DNA from: Pedobacter steynii
Lineage (GTDB): Bacteria > Bacteroidota > Bacteroidia > Sphingobacteriales > Sphingobacteriaceae
Reading direction: 5' to 3'
Assembly (NCBI RefSeq): GCF_900103665.1
Contig: NZ_FNGY01000001.1
Span: 248,001 to 312,000 of the forward strand
DNA length: 64,000 nt
The notes beneath the pieces are model-generated. The model was not told where the DNA came from. It did no database searches and saw only the letters and a list, made by a program, of their open reading frames with translations. The translations under genes and the position numbers were made by a program. This document shows, piece by piece, positions 43,688 to 52,396 of this stretch; position 1 is the first letter of the stretch, and every line of letters begins with the position of its first letter.

Positions 43688-44077
43688 TTAAATCCCTGCT
43701 TTCAGTTCATATTCTTTTACCAGTGCTTCGGCTGGTATGTGCAGGAGTTTACTGAATTTACGGATCATGGTTAGGGAAAGTGACTGTTTGTAATTCAGTA
43801 CTTTACTTACTGTTCCTTTGTCACCATAGGCTTCTGCTAGGTCTGCTGACTTATAGCCAAAATCTTCCATACGGATCCTGATCATTTCCACAGGGTCAAC
43901 TTCAGGGAGTTCAGATCCTTTATTTTCATATTCGGAAATCAGGTGTACCAAAAGCAATTTTTCCTTGTGTTCCTGTGTTCCTTTTGGTGCAGCCTTTATT
44001 TCCTCATACCTCGCAGCAGCACGCTCGTACTCTTGCTCAGTTTCAATTAAAAACCAGTTTAGGTTTTTCATATACAT
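43688..44077 (-). CDS. higA: HigA-type antitoxin (XRE family)
   Basis: A 129-residue protein with a C-terminal helix-turn-helix (about 68-122): RIRMEDFGYKSADLAEAYGD, then KGTVSKVLNYKQSLSLTMIR and LLHIPAEALVKEYEL. It is the HigA-type antitoxin that neutralises the toxin encoded just upstream (34-base gap) and represses the pair's own promoter. The N-terminal ~60 residues (MKNLNWFLIETEQEYERAAA) are typical of the HigA branch in Bacteroidota. The pair sits in the tRNA-Ser accessory region. Confidence 0.88.
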   Translation of the reverse strand: MYMKNLNWFLIETEQEYERAAARYEEIKAAPKGTQEHKEKLLLVHLISEYENKGSELPEVDPVEMIRIRMEDFGYKSADLAEAYGDKGTVSKVLNYKQSLSLTMIRKFSKLLHIPAEALVKEYELKAGI

Positions 44078-44111
44078 TTTCTATAATTACTACATTTCAG
44101 CGAAACAGGTG

Positions 44112-44405
44112 CTATATGGTTTCTGCATCAATGTCATCATATTCAGAATGGGTTCCAATGAACCTGATCTCTACAATTCCGTCGTCATAATCCACCTCGA
44201 CGATTAGGCGGTATTTGTTCCCGACGATCTTGAATCTTGCCCGGTCATTTTTAATGATCCCGGCTTTCGGGAAGTCCTGTAAGACATCTGTACTTTTTGT
44301 CCAAACGGCTTTTGTAGTAACCGTTTTCCAGACGCTTAGGCTTTTAGCTGAATCTGCATGTTTTTTTGCAAACGCATCCAACCTCTTTAAGAAAATAACT
44401 TTCAT
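44112..44405 (-). CDS. higB: HigB-type toxin (RelE superfamily)
   Basis: A 97-residue toxin with [20 protein letters not shown] at the start, [35 protein letters not shown] and [18 protein letters not shown], the HigB pattern. HigB toxins are ribosome-dependent mRNA endonucleases. It is encoded before its antitoxin, as is typical for higBA. A promoter with an operator palindrome lies 133 bases upstream. In the accessory region it could stabilise the island remnants. Confidence 0.9.
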   Translation of the reverse strand: MKVIFLKRLDAFAKKHADSAKSLSVWKTVTTKAVWTKSTDVLQDFPKAGIIKNDRARFKIVGNKYRLIVEVDYDDGIVEIRFIGTHSEYDDIDAETI

Positions 44406-44537
44406 GTGCTGAAATGTTGTAGATTAATGTTTCGATCTGTGCCATTTTGTTATAATTTAATGTGAAAAGTTTTTTGTTGGTGGGTTTGCCTCTTTTTGCA
44501 TTAACATACTGCTCCGCTCCCGGAGCTTTCGGTTAAA

Positions 44538-44570
44538 CAAATATAAGTATTAGTTGGTTATTTGCCAACT
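44538..44570 (-). promoter_or_regulatory. higBA promoter with operator palindrome
   Basis: On the minus strand: TTG (44568-44566), 20 bases, then TATATTTG (44545-44538), an excellent Bacteroidota promoter. A perfect palindrome AGTTGG-N7-CCAACT (44552-44570) overlaps the spacer and -33 element, a natural HigA binding site for autorepression. Confidence 0.7.
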
Positions 44571-45020
44571 TTTATGCGGAATATTTTTTACGTAAGACTG
44601 GGATTACAATGGGCAGAGGTTTGATTTGGTTGAGGCAGTAGAAATCACAGAAAAGGGATTGTTTGTGTTGGTTTTACGTTGGTGCTTCTATTCCAGTTTT
44701 CGCCCGCTATGCTTTTAAACCTTCCCAAAATTTTGAGTATGCCTGTACTTCCGGTATAAACTGAACAAACTGAATTGGATAACCCTGAAAGGAATGCTAT
44801 GTGTTAGATAATGAGAGCATTAATTTAAGCAGGATGTTCGCCCTAAGCGATGCCCGCTTTACTTTTCGTCTTGCAGTTTTAGGCTGAGGCCTTTCGGGAA
44901 TGGGGGTATTGAATGGTTTTGTTCGGGTGAAAAGAATGTTTTTTTCTTAACATTCAGCCCGATAATTATAAATAGCTTTAATAATTGATTATGATCTATT
45001 AGCCTCTTAAATCTAAATTT
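44571..45020. other. AT-rich intergenic stretch without a gene
   Basis: About 450 bases between the higBA promoter and the truncated gene at 45021. No reading frame with coding character or repeated element was found on either strand. Confidence 0.4.
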
Positions 45021-45327
45021 ATGCAAAAAGCAATTGCTTTCTCCAACAATGATGTGATAACCATTGCCTGGAGCTTTGACAGGAAGCCTGAGGGATGTCT
45101 GGGTTTCGCCATTTACCGTATCAATCCGGACGGTCATGAAGAATCACTGCCGAATAAGGCGGTGTTTCCCGACACGCTGGAAGTTGATGACAGGTCTTCA
45201 GCAAGGTTTCCGATACAGAAGTTTTACTGGAAGGATGTATATGCGCGGCCGGTTGCTGAGCGTACAGGGAACAGCGTATTAAATGGAACTAATGGAATAA
45301 TTGAAGTACCCAATTACAAAAAACACG
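45021..45327 (+). pseudogene. 5' fragment of a phospholipase-D-like protein gene
   Basis: The first ~100 codons read MQKAIAFSNNDVITIAWSFD, then KPEGCLGFAIYRINPDG and FPIQKFYWKDVYARPV. This is the N-terminal Fn3-like domain found before PLD-type catalytic domains in many Bacteroidota proteins. The reading frame then runs into island-end sequence starting at about 45328 and ends at 45449 with no PLD HKD motif, so the catalytic part is gone. The gene was truncated by an integration or deletion at the island border. Confidence 0.65.
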
Positions 45328-45665
45328 TAAACAAGAAAAGCGGAAATGATCTCCGACCATTCCCGCTTTATAAATTAACGCTCTCATATATAAAGACGTT
45401 AAGAAACATTAAATATTGTGTAGCCCCAAAGATTAACTTTTGGTATTGATCCGGATTAATGAGAGTTTTGATACCTGACTAAAACAAAAAAGCCTGAAAT
45501 CTTACGATTCCAGGCTTTTTGTAGATTTTGATATCTCAGCGGAGAGTGGGGGAACTGTACCCCGGGTAAAAATCCCGCTTTAATATGGTGTCAGAGAGGT
45601 TTGTGATTAATGACTCACCGAATCACTCACCGATCTTAATTTCTTTTTTAGCTGCAAATGCTATA
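45328..45665. repeat. remnant of an older island end at tRNA-Ser
   Basis: In order: (1) 45328-45435, near-identical to the region downstream of the integrase gene (55290-55393; shared GGAAATGATCTCCGACCATT); (2) 45456-45540, a copy of the terminator region that follows tRNA-Ser (shared GCCTGAAATCTTACGATTCC); (3) 45541-45563, a decayed copy of the tRNA-Ser 3' end (GGAGAGTGGGGGAACTGTAC); (4) 45564-45665, left-border sequence also found at 48665-48766, including the 17-base motif at 45615-45631. The integrase itself is deleted. It shows an earlier insertion of a related element. Confidence 0.75.
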
Positions 45666-45849
45666 CTTAAATTTAAGTGTTTTTTATTAAAATCTATGTT
45701 TTAAATCTGATTTTCAGTATCAAGTTCAGTAAGGTTGAGAAACTCCTTCAAGTCATTTTCGAAAACCATGGTTACAAATATAACTCCTTCTTGAAACCCT
45801 CAAGTATCCTAACGCAGGTCTGTGAATATAATTTGGGATGCTTGCGGGT

Positions 45850-46500
45850 TTATTTTTCGGCCTGGTAATAACAGTAGCTGCCGAGTTTGGTATTGATGTA
45901 ATCTGCTTCAGTGACCTGTTTGAATCCAGCCTGACCGATCAGCCATGGCATGAGCCCATTCACGTTGTCGCTGGTGGTTTTAAAGCCGTCGATGAGCTGT
46001 ACTAGGTAAAAAAGGAGGCGCATGAGTTTAGATTTTGGTTTTCCCCAGTCTCCGATAACGAGCTGGCCTGAGGGCCGGAGTACCCGGTAAATCTCTTTCA
46101 GGCACAGCGCCTTGGTGCCTCTGTCCAGGTGATGGAACACCAGGGAGCTGAGTACTTTGTCAAATGACTGATCGGGATACGGAAAGGTTTTGCCGTCGTA
46201 AAGGTCAAGGGGCAGGATGAATCCCTGTTTGGTCATGTTTTTTATGGCTATTGCTTTTACTTTAGGATCGATGTCCAATCCGCTGAGTTTAACGTTGGGG
46301 TTTTGCCGATGGATTTTGATGAGATTCTGTGCGGTTCCGTAGCCAAATTCGAGTATGGTTTCTCCGCTTTTGGGGGCGAGCCAATCGATCAGCCTGGTTC
46401 TGAACTTGTTTTCGGGCATGGTGATTTTAACAGCAAGGTCGTAAAACCGAGTAAGATAGTCGAATGCCAGGGCTGGTGTATATTCTTTTTTTGTGCTCAT
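45850..46500 (-). CDS. class I SAM-dependent methyltransferase (UbiE/MenG-like)
   Basis: A 216-residue protein from the start chosen at 46500 (MSTKKEYTPALAFDYLTRFY); an upstream Met at 46536 adds 12 atypical residues. SAM-binding motif I is ILEFGYGTAQNLIKIH, motif II KLSGLDIDP, and motif post-II FDKVLSSLVFHHL, followed by EIYRVLRPSGQLVIGDWG. This is the UbiE-type fold that methylates small molecules. It lies 65 bases after the AraC regulator gene on the same strand, so it is probably controlled by it. The substrate is unknown; it is cargo between two island remnants. Confidence 0.85.
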   Translation of the reverse strand: MSTKKEYTPALAFDYLTRFYDLAVKITMPENKFRTRLIDWLAPKSGETILEFGYGTAQNLIKIHRQNPNVKLSGLDIDPKVKAIAIKNMTKQGFILPLDLYDGKTFPYPDQSFDKVLSSLVFHHLDRGTKALCLKEIYRVLRPSGQLVIGDWGKPKSKLMRLLFYLVQLIDGFKTTSDNVNGLMPWLIGQAGFKQVTEADYINTKLGSYCYYQAEK

Positions 46501-46565
46501 ATTCTTTGCTTTAGAGTTGGACACAAAATTCCACAAAGAACAGGTTTAAAACTTGTACAAAACGG

Positions 46566-47273
46566 CTAACTTTTCAGTACGAAGGATGGTCCTGTCCCGA
46601 ACATTTTATAAAAGGCTCTGTGGAAATGGGAAGAGTCTGTAAAACCTGCGGAATGTGCGCAAGTTGTTAAGGAATGTCCTTCCCTTGAATTTGAAACGGC
46701 CAGCAGGATTTTTTTCCAGAGGATGTATTGATGAACGGAGATGCCCAGCTGTGCTTTGAACAAATGGGCGAGCCTGTCTTTGGATAAAAACGAAAGTGCT
46801 GCCAGCTCGTTCAGACTGATTTTCTGGTCGGCAAAGGCTTTGTCTATCGCCTGAATACAGCCTGTAATCCTGGGGTCTATGTCCTGGGAGCTGGTGCTTT
46901 TCCCGAGGTGCGAGATTTGTGGCATATCAAAGTTTCCCTCTTGGTGGAGCTGCCGTACTTCGGGTACATTGGTCAGAACGTTTTTTGATCCAGCGAGCTG
47001 GTATTGTTGCATGAAGTAGTGGCCGATGTGGGAAAGGGGGTCCAGGAACAGCAGGTTACAGCTTGAGTTCAGGCTGTTGAAACTGTGCGTCAGGTTGGGT
47101 GGGATAATGACGTTTTGAAGGTTGGTATAATTGCCTTGCTGGGTACTTAGCTCGAATAGGCCGTTGATGCTACACACAATTTCGATGGCATAATGCGCAT
47201 GTCTTTTGGTCAGGTAGTTGCTCCTGGAAAATAGGGTATAACCTTTCTCGATATCAAATATGGCTATGGACAT
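46566..47273 (-). CDS. AraC-family transcriptional regulator
   Basis: A 235-residue regulator with a cupin-like N-terminal sensing region (RHAHYAIEIVCSINGLFELS; VIIPPNLTHSFNSL) and a C-terminal AraC helix-turn-helix pair (about 145-233): SLNELAALSFLSKDRLAHLF, KAQLGISVHQYILWKKI, TTCAHSAGFTDSSHFHRAF and KMFGTGPSFVL. It likely senses a small ligand and controls the methyltransferase gene 65 bases downstream. It begins near an island remnant at about 47370. Confidence 0.9.
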   Translation of the reverse strand: MSIAIFDIEKGYTLFSRSNYLTKRHAHYAIEIVCSINGLFELSTQQGNYTNLQNVIIPPNLTHSFNSLNSSCNLLFLDPLSHIGHYFMQQYQLAGSKNVLTNVPEVRQLHQEGNFDMPQISHLGKSTSSQDIDPRITGCIQAIDKAFADQKISLNELAALSFLSKDRLAHLFKAQLGISVHQYILWKKILLAVSNSREGHSLTTCAHSAGFTDSSHFHRAFYKMFGTGPSFVLKS

Positions 47274-47369
47274 GTTGCTGTTGTGCGGGCCTAAATTACA
47301 AATTATCTGCTGGTGTTTAGTGAATCCATAGATATGAGTAGCAAGTCTAAATGAAACGACTATGTTAAA

Positions 47370-47600
47370 GATTATTGATTAACAAATTTAACGTCGCAGT
47401 GATTAGAAATCAAAATGGTTTGTCTTTTAAACATTGTTTAATATCAATTTAATATCGATTGTTCAGTGAGTTTTTACAAGTTCAAGATTTACTCACCAAT
47501 CTTATGTGAATAAATGAGAATTTTGATACCTGATAAAAACGAAAAAGCCTGAAATCTTACGATTCCAGGCTTTTTGTATGGCTTTGATCACCATTTAGCG
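47370..47600. repeat. second remnant of an island end
   Basis: 47370-47500 resembles the integrase-upstream region (CAGTGATTAGAAATCAAAAT; compare 56648-56666). 47513-47600 copies the tRNA-Ser downstream terminator region (GCCTGAAATCTTACGATTCC). At the end, where the tRNA copy should begin, the sequence has decayed (GCGGGGATCAAGGG). No integrase gene remains. It marks another past insertion event. Confidence 0.65.
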
Positions 47601-47687
47601 GGGATCAAGGGAGTCCGGTGCAACACTTGGAGGGTGTTTTCTCGATTTTGAAGGATCTTTACTTAAGATAATGATATCTCGTTATTG

Positions 47688-48428
47688 CTACTTCAGTAAA
47701 TATTCATGAGCAGGAATAACATGAATGACCTTTCCATTTTTTTCGAATTGATCTTTTTGTGAAATGGTAACTAAAGTTCCTTCTTCAATATTAAATAACT
47801 CCAATGCTTCAATCATTCCATTGAGTTCTCTGTCTAGATTATCTGGATTTAATTCATAACATACCTGGATAGCTTGATGAAAAGCCCCATTTTTAAATGC
47901 AATAAAATCACATTCTCCTTTTTCTGAAAAATAATAAATCTCTTTATAAGTTCGGCGAAGATGCAAAAAAATGAGGTTTTCGAATTTACGCCCATTGTCT
48001 TCGGTAAAAGACCCTGAATTGACATTCACAAGGCCAGTATCAATTGCATATACTTTCCTCGGGTTGGCAATTTGTTTTTTTAGAGAGTAGCTAAACTTAG
48101 GCACAAAATGTAATAAATAGGAATATTCCATATGTGACAAATATTCCAATACGGTACTGGTAGCACCTACTTCAAAAATGTTTTTAAGCTTATTACCCGA
48201 TACGGGTTTTCCGACATTTGAGATTAGATACTGGGCAAGGCGCTGGAGTGTTCTGATGTCTTTGATACTGTAACGCACTGCAATATCACGAATCAGTATG
48301 TCTTCAAAAAGATGGTTTAGAATATCGTCGGTTCTTTCTTTAATATATTCTGGAAAGCCACCGATTGTCAAATAGTTAATTAGCGATTGGGCTGAAGGTT
48401 TTAATTCAAATTCGAAATAAGGTGACAC
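47688..48428 (-). pseudogene. C-terminal part of a DUF4143 ATPase (N-terminal AAA lost)
   Basis: 246 codons that begin at a GTG inside the domain (SPYFEFELKPS) and run through the DUF4143 region: LTIGGFPEYIKERTDDILNH, FEDILIRDIAVRYSI, VLEYLSHMEYSYLLHFVPK and NPRKVYAIDTGLV. Normal members are ~380-400 residues with an N-terminal AAA_14 ATPase carrying a Walker motif, which is absent. Upstream sequence (48429-48600) shows no trace of it. The gene was truncated at its 5' end, apparently at the edge of the inserted element starting at 48640. Confidence 0.75.
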
Positions 48429-48604
48429 TTCCTTTCAAAGCATGTTTTCTGAAATATATAAGCATAAGTGAGGTTCTTATTATGGCTTGGAGCAATATCT
48501 AATAAAATTAAAGTAGAATTTGTAAAAAGTCAATTAGTATAGTTGGAAGCGAGGGAGGAGAGAGTTAGAACACCGAAAAGTGCATGCAAAAGCATTATAA
48601 ACAG

Positions 48605-48627
48605 TAAAGCCCAACATTGTTGGGCTT
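48605..48627. terminator. hairpin terminator at the left edge of the island
   Basis: Perfect 10-bp stem AAAGCCCAAC / GTTGGGCTTT with a 3-base loop. It lies just outside the left direct repeat of the element. Confidence 0.7.
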
Positions 48628-48639
48628 TAAATTACTTTT

Positions 48640-48766
48640 GCGGAGAGTGGGGGATTCGAACCCCGGGTTAAAATCCCGCTTTAATATGGTGTCGAAGAGG
48701 TTTGTGATTGGCGACTCACCGAATCACTCACCAGTCTTGTTTCTTTTTTAGCTGCAAATGCTATAT
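48640..48766. repeat. left attachment site and border of the current island
   Basis: 48640-48663 repeats the 3' end of tRNA-Ser exactly. It is followed by border sequence (AATCCCGCTTTAATATGGTG) and the 17-base motif TCACCGAATCACTCACC (48716-48732). The same order occurs at 45541-45665. Confidence 0.75.
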
Positions 48767-48802
48767 AGTAAAAGTAAATAATTTCTAAGATAAAAGCATT
48801 AT

Positions 48803-48950
48803 TCATCTTTGGTGTTTTAATGACATAACCATAGTGGTTAGGTTGAACAATTGAATTCCCTCGGTATCTTCACTTTGATATTGCTCCCATTCAACGTCTT
48901 TTGTTCCAATTTTGGCTTAATTTGGCCAGTTGATACCTTCTGTTGGTAAA
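48803..48950 (-). pseudogene. small decayed coding fragment
   Basis: On the minus strand a stretch reads KIGTKDVEWEQYQSEDTEGI, then QLFNLTTMVMSLKHQR and stop, preceded after an in-frame stop by EGINWPN. Composition is protein-like but it is interrupted and too short to place. It is probably the 3' remnant of a lost cargo gene near the left border. Confidence 0.3.
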
Positions 48951-48958
48951 TCATTTTT

Positions 48959-49342
48959 CTATAAAGAAAGTCCATAAAAATCAAATGCATCCTTAATCTT
49001 GGTAAGGCTTATAGGTTTAGGGATAATAGGGTAATCTGGAAGGTTAAGCGCTTTTAATCTATCTTTTATGGCTATGTGTCCTGTTAAAATCATAATTTTC
49101 ATCGAATCCAACTCCAACCTTTTCATTTCTTCTAGCAGTTGGAAGCCGTCTAGTGTGCTTTTTATTGATAGGTCAATATCAATAATGACGTATGCATAGT
49201 CTGATAGGTTTTTTAGATCGCCAAAATCCTGAGAAGAAGGGAATACTTTATATTCCAATTTGTTGTCGAAATATAATAGGTTAAAACCATCAAATGAGGT
49301 CTTAATGGCTCTAAACTCATTTTCAAATATTGCTATTTCCAT
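48959..49342 (-). CDS. stand-alone response-regulator receiver protein
   Basis: A 127-residue receiver-like protein with no output domain. Landmarks are an N-terminal acidic position (IAIFENEFRAI), a phospho-acceptor region YVIIDIDLSIKSTLDGFQLL, a T/S site IMILTGHI and the conserved Lys in PIIPKPISL. It overlaps the kinase gene by 20 bases, so it is translated with it and is its probable partner. Without an output domain it must act by protein contact, perhaps on the membrane protein encoded first in the operon. Confidence 0.8.
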   Translation of the reverse strand: MEIAIFENEFRAIKTSFDGFNLLYFDNKLEYKVFPSSQDFGDLKNLSDYAYVIIDIDLSIKSTLDGFQLLEEMKRLELDSMKIMILTGHIAIKDRLKALNLPDYPIIPKPISLTKIKDAFDFYGLSL

Positions 49343-51017
49343 CTTCGATCTTTAATGTTAAAGTTAATATTAAGTTCTCATTTAAAAGAGTCATTTTATG
49401 TTTAATATCCTGTTGAATGAGATATTGTTTCACCATCCTTAATCCAGTACTTGATCGTTTCATCATTTCGTTCACATTTTCCTGATTGAAATCTTGGGTA
49501 ACTTTGTTAATTACGGCTCGTTGTTTGTCAATGTTTTTCACTTGGTTTTTAAAACTGATGCTCGTTCCAGTCTTATTATGGAAGGTTACTACACATGAAC
49601 CGGTTGAATACTTTTTTAGGTTAATAATTAACTCCTCAATAACATAAGATATCAAGTTTAAGTTAATTAAAACCTTTTTGTCAAAGGTGTTTTCATTCCA
49701 CTCGACACTATAATTAAACTGAATAGCATTGTCCTCTTCACATATATTGCGAACTATCGAAAATAGCTTTCTTAAACTAATTATCTTAGTCTCAGATATA
49801 ATATTATGGATCATCGTTTTTTCTGCCATTTGATTCATTTTAGCAGTAATTGGAGCAAGGCTATCTATAGCGTTTTTTTTCTCTGTTTCTATAAGTTCTT
49901 TCAGTTGATCAACTTTACTTGGTTCAGTCTCAGGAAGAAGTCTTAACATTTCAAAGTAATTAAGTACTGGTGACAGCTTATTGTTTAAATAATGGATTGC
50001 ATTCACTGCAGTTTCAATGCTCTCCATTCTGTTTTTTAATTCTTTGAAATACTTTTTGTTTTCCAAGCTTAACTGGTATTCAGTATAAGCAACCTGTACG
50101 ATCTTTGAGAACAGTGGTTCTAAAACTTTGGTTACATATATATTTAACGCAATATCTATGGGTGGTCTTCTATAGAAGTCTACAAAGAAAACGTACTTAT
50201 TTGCTTTATATTCCATTATAAGAAAAAGATTTTGTTTACTTTCTCTCCCGTCTAAGACTATAGTTTGGTTCGACAGACTATTTTCGGTAAGTAATGTTTC
50301 GCATAATGTGGCGTTATCCTTAATAATAATATTTGCAATGAATTCTGAGCTTAACAAGATTTTTAATCCTTTTTCATCCCGAAGTTGAAAAAGAATAATA
50401 CTTCTTAGTGGGATCCATCGAGAGACGAACTTATTTTGTTCATGTCTTTTAACTACTTCTTTAAGAATTCGGTGTGTTTTACCAATATTGAGATTATCTC
50501 GGTAGAATTCCTCAATGATAGAGTAAAGATTGTTGACATAATTAATTAAATAGAACCGGAAAGAGATCAGTGAGTTTATGAGACTAATTGCAAAAATAGA
50601 AGTTAGAAATAACCAGTTGAACTTGAAATCATTAATAATAAAATGTGTTATCAGAATTACGGCAGATAATCTAACAGAAAATGGTCTAATCTTACGTTTC
50701 CCTGAATGATTAATGTTGTTTAGAAGTGGAAGTAAAAGGAAGAGTGATATTTGTAAATTTTCTAATGGTTTTCCATATAAGATAATACCCATAAATGCAT
50801 AGTCATTTACTAATCTTAGAAATGCAAGTAATTTGTGTTTGTTAAATAACGAAGAGTAGATCGCTATGTATATGCAAATAGCTAACAAATACCAGTAGAT
50901 ACTAAAGTGATTTTGATAAACTGAAATTAGAAATACCGCATAAATAATTAAGATTGCTCTAAATAGTATTGATATTGCCAACTTTATTACGGAGTCAGTT
51001 ACTTTTATGATTGACAT
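49323..51017 (-). CDS. membrane histidine kinase of unusual type
   Basis: A 564-residue protein with about six hydrophobic segments in the first ~170 residues. A long cytoplasmic region follows, then a histidine-containing helix (AVNAIHYLNNKLSPVLNYF) resembling a DHp H-box, and a HATPase-like domain (ISYVIEELIINLKKYSTGSC; then SSTGLRMVKQYLIQQ). The N-box Asn is at ELIINLKKY, and the G-box is reduced. It overlaps both neighbours (1 base with the membrane-protein gene, 20 with the receiver), so the three form one coupled unit. The signal is unknown. Low GC and location in the island suggest horizontal acquisition. Confidence 0.75.
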   Translation of the reverse strand: MSIIKVTDSVIKLAISILFRAILIIYAVFLISVYQNHFSIYWYLLAICIYIAIYSSLFNKHKLLAFLRLVNDYAFMGIILYGKPLENLQISLFLLLPLLNNINHSGKRKIRPFSVRLSAVILITHFIINDFKFNWLFLTSIFAISLINSLISFRFYLINYVNNLYSIIEEFYRDNLNIGKTHRILKEVVKRHEQNKFVSRWIPLRSIILFQLRDEKGLKILLSSEFIANIIIKDNATLCETLLTENSLSNQTIVLDGRESKQNLFLIMEYKANKYVFFVDFYRRPPIDIALNIYVTKVLEPLFSKIVQVAYTEYQLSLENKKYFKELKNRMESIETAVNAIHYLNNKLSPVLNYFEMLRLLPETEPSKVDQLKELIETEKKNAIDSLAPITAKMNQMAEKTMIHNIISETKIISLRKLFSIVRNICEEDNAIQFNYSVEWNENTFDKKVLINLNLISYVIEELIINLKKYSTGSCVVTFHNKTGTSISFKNQVKNIDKQRAVINKVTQDFNQENVNEMMKRSSTGLRMVKQYLIQQDIKHKMTLLNENLILTLTLKIEDGNSNI

Positions 51018-51748
51018 TATATTTTAAATCTTGATTTAAGTTGATCTACGAAAACATTTACAACAATAGCTATAAAAAAGCACTTAGTGAGTATTAATAC
51101 TAATGTGCCCCAAATATTAACGGGCAGTACAAACTTATCTTGTTGAATATCGAAAATGGACATCAATATGTTAGAACAATGATTTAAAAAAAAAGAGTCA
51201 CTTACTTGATAATAAGTAGTTTTAAAAAGGACAGGGAAATCTTTGGGGGCAGGTAGATAAATAATAAAACAGAGCATGAAGCATGTTATTAATGCAATAG
51301 CAATACTCCAATTATTATATAAACACCCTGTGAAAAACAGTTTGAAAAAATTTCTGAATTTGAAATTTTGGCATTCCTTTTTAAATTCAACTTTATTAAG
51401 TAGATTTTCAAATTCAATCGTTTTTTCAAAAAGATGTTCCCGCTTGATTTCTCTTAATGCGTATTCTAGTAAATTAAATTGCTGTTCAACATTGAATAAC
51501 TGAATAAGATCAACAATGTGACTTTCGCTGAATTCATCATAGTTATATTGTTTTTCTTTCAGGGACTGTATATAGAAATATATATACTTTTTAACGTCAA
51601 CATAAATGTCATTCTGTAATCTAGGGATGGATGAATGAAGCTTTAGTTGAATAATATTATTAATACATGTAGATTTTTCACTTGCCTCTGTAGCGTTTAC
51701 TAGGCGTAATTCTTCATCATTAATTAAATCAAAAATGGTAATAGTCAT
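51017..51748 (-). CDS. membrane protein of unknown function, first gene of the signalling trio
   Basis: A 243-residue protein. The N-terminal ~130 residues are helical and charged, while the C-terminal half has two or three hydrophobic segments (YNNWSIAIALITCFMLCFII; VNIWGTLVLILTKCFFIAIV) and a basic end (DQLKSRFKI). I recognise no family. Its stop codon overlaps the kinase start (TAATG), so all three genes are translated together. It could be the sensor or the effector of the system; nothing in the sequence decides. Confidence 0.65.
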   Translation of the reverse strand: MTITIFDLINDEELRLVNATEASEKSTCINNIIQLKLHSSIPRLQNDIYVDVKKYIYFYIQSLKEKQYNYDEFSESHIVDLIQLFNVEQQFNLLEYALREIKREHLFEKTIEFENLLNKVEFKKECQNFKFRNFFKLFFTGCLYNNWSIAIALITCFMLCFIIYLPAPKDFPVLFKTTYYQVSDSFFLNHCSNILMSIFDIQQDKFVLPVNIWGTLVLILTKCFFIAIVVNVFVDQLKSRFKI

Positions 51749-52101
51749 TCGAGTTGCGTTTTTTAATATAATTTTGGCTGGAGTTTTATCAAATATATGC
51801 TAAGTAGGCATGGGTTGGCAACTATTAGTTATTAACAAAGCTAGATTTGAAAAAGAATGGTTGGAATAATTATATTAAAATCAATAATTTTTAGTAGATA
51901 TTTTATTTAGTAATTATCAGGTTGTTGTGAGGTCTTGTTTTAATACTTGAGACTGTAATGGTGGTGGATTTTACAAGGGCAGTTTTGCCCCACGCGCATT
52001 TTCGGCCTGCAAAATCCCATGCGCTCGTTGCCCAATTGGGATTTTGCTTTGGTGTTTACCGAAATGGTCTCTGCTCTAAACGAACGCAAGAAGCTTAACA
52101 C
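51749..52101. other. AT-rich gap with one perfect inverted repeat
   Basis: No supported gene. The AT-rich part (51749-51960) is followed by a GC-richer stretch containing the 11-bp inverted repeat at 52009-52047. A plus-strand frame at 52019-52204 is open but mostly antisense to the next gene. Confidence 0.4.
52009..52047. repeat. perfect 11-bp inverted repeat
   Basis: GCAAAATCCCA (52009-52019) and TGGGATTTTGC (52037-52047) are perfect inverted repeats around a 17-base loop. There is no T-run, so it is not a standard terminator. It could be part of a transfer origin or a protein-binding site of the island; no relaxase gene is present to support the former. Confidence 0.4.
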
Positions 52102-52392
52102 TCAATGGAGGAGTTCTTTTAAACTTCTGGCTTCCGGATTTCGACTTGCCAGTGTTCCCGGCGCAAAGTCAAACAATTGTTCAATAATGACTACTTTTTC
52201 ATAGGGAACATCCTGAACATCATCTACCAGAATTCTCCGGTAATTGTGAAATGTATTTAAAGAAACGCCCAATAGTTTTGGAAGAAGTTGTACTATTTTG
52301 CGGTATTGCCACGCGTTTAGGTTGTATAAATATTCATTGATCCTGTATTTGCTAATCTGTTCGTTCATAACATTAGTTTTAAGGGTGTGCAT
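52102..52392 (-). CDS. small helix-turn-helix-like protein
   Basis: A 96-residue protein (88 if Met9 is the start). The middle part looks like a winged or Cro-type helix-turn-helix: IVQLLPKLLGVSLNTFHNYR, then VPYEKVVIIEQLFDFAPGTL. It is the second gene of a two-gene unit, 4 bases after the stop of 52397-52999. It may regulate the element, but no specific family is recognised. Confidence 0.55.
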   Translation of the reverse strand: MHTLKTNVMNEQISKYRINEYLYNLNAWQYRKIVQLLPKLLGVSLNTFHNYRRILVDDVQDVPYEKVVIIEQLFDFAPGTLASRNPEARSLKELLH

Positions 52393-52396
52393 GGTT

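Noticed and set aside
45541-45563. A second tRNA-Ser gene
   Set aside because: Only the 3' end of the tRNA is present and it is decayed; the copy at 48640 is likewise only the 3' end.
45677-45868. 63-codon plus-strand frame after the island remnant
   Set aside because: Low-complexity AT-rich, overlaps the methyltransferase gene end and lacks any motif.
45328-48766. CRISPR array or insertion sequence from the repeated blocks
   Set aside because: Repeats are long, few, irregularly spaced and match integrase/tRNA ends; no transposase or regular spacers.
52019-52204. 61-codon plus-strand frame over the inverted repeat
   Set aside because: Mostly antisense to the small helix-turn-helix gene; composition not protein-like.
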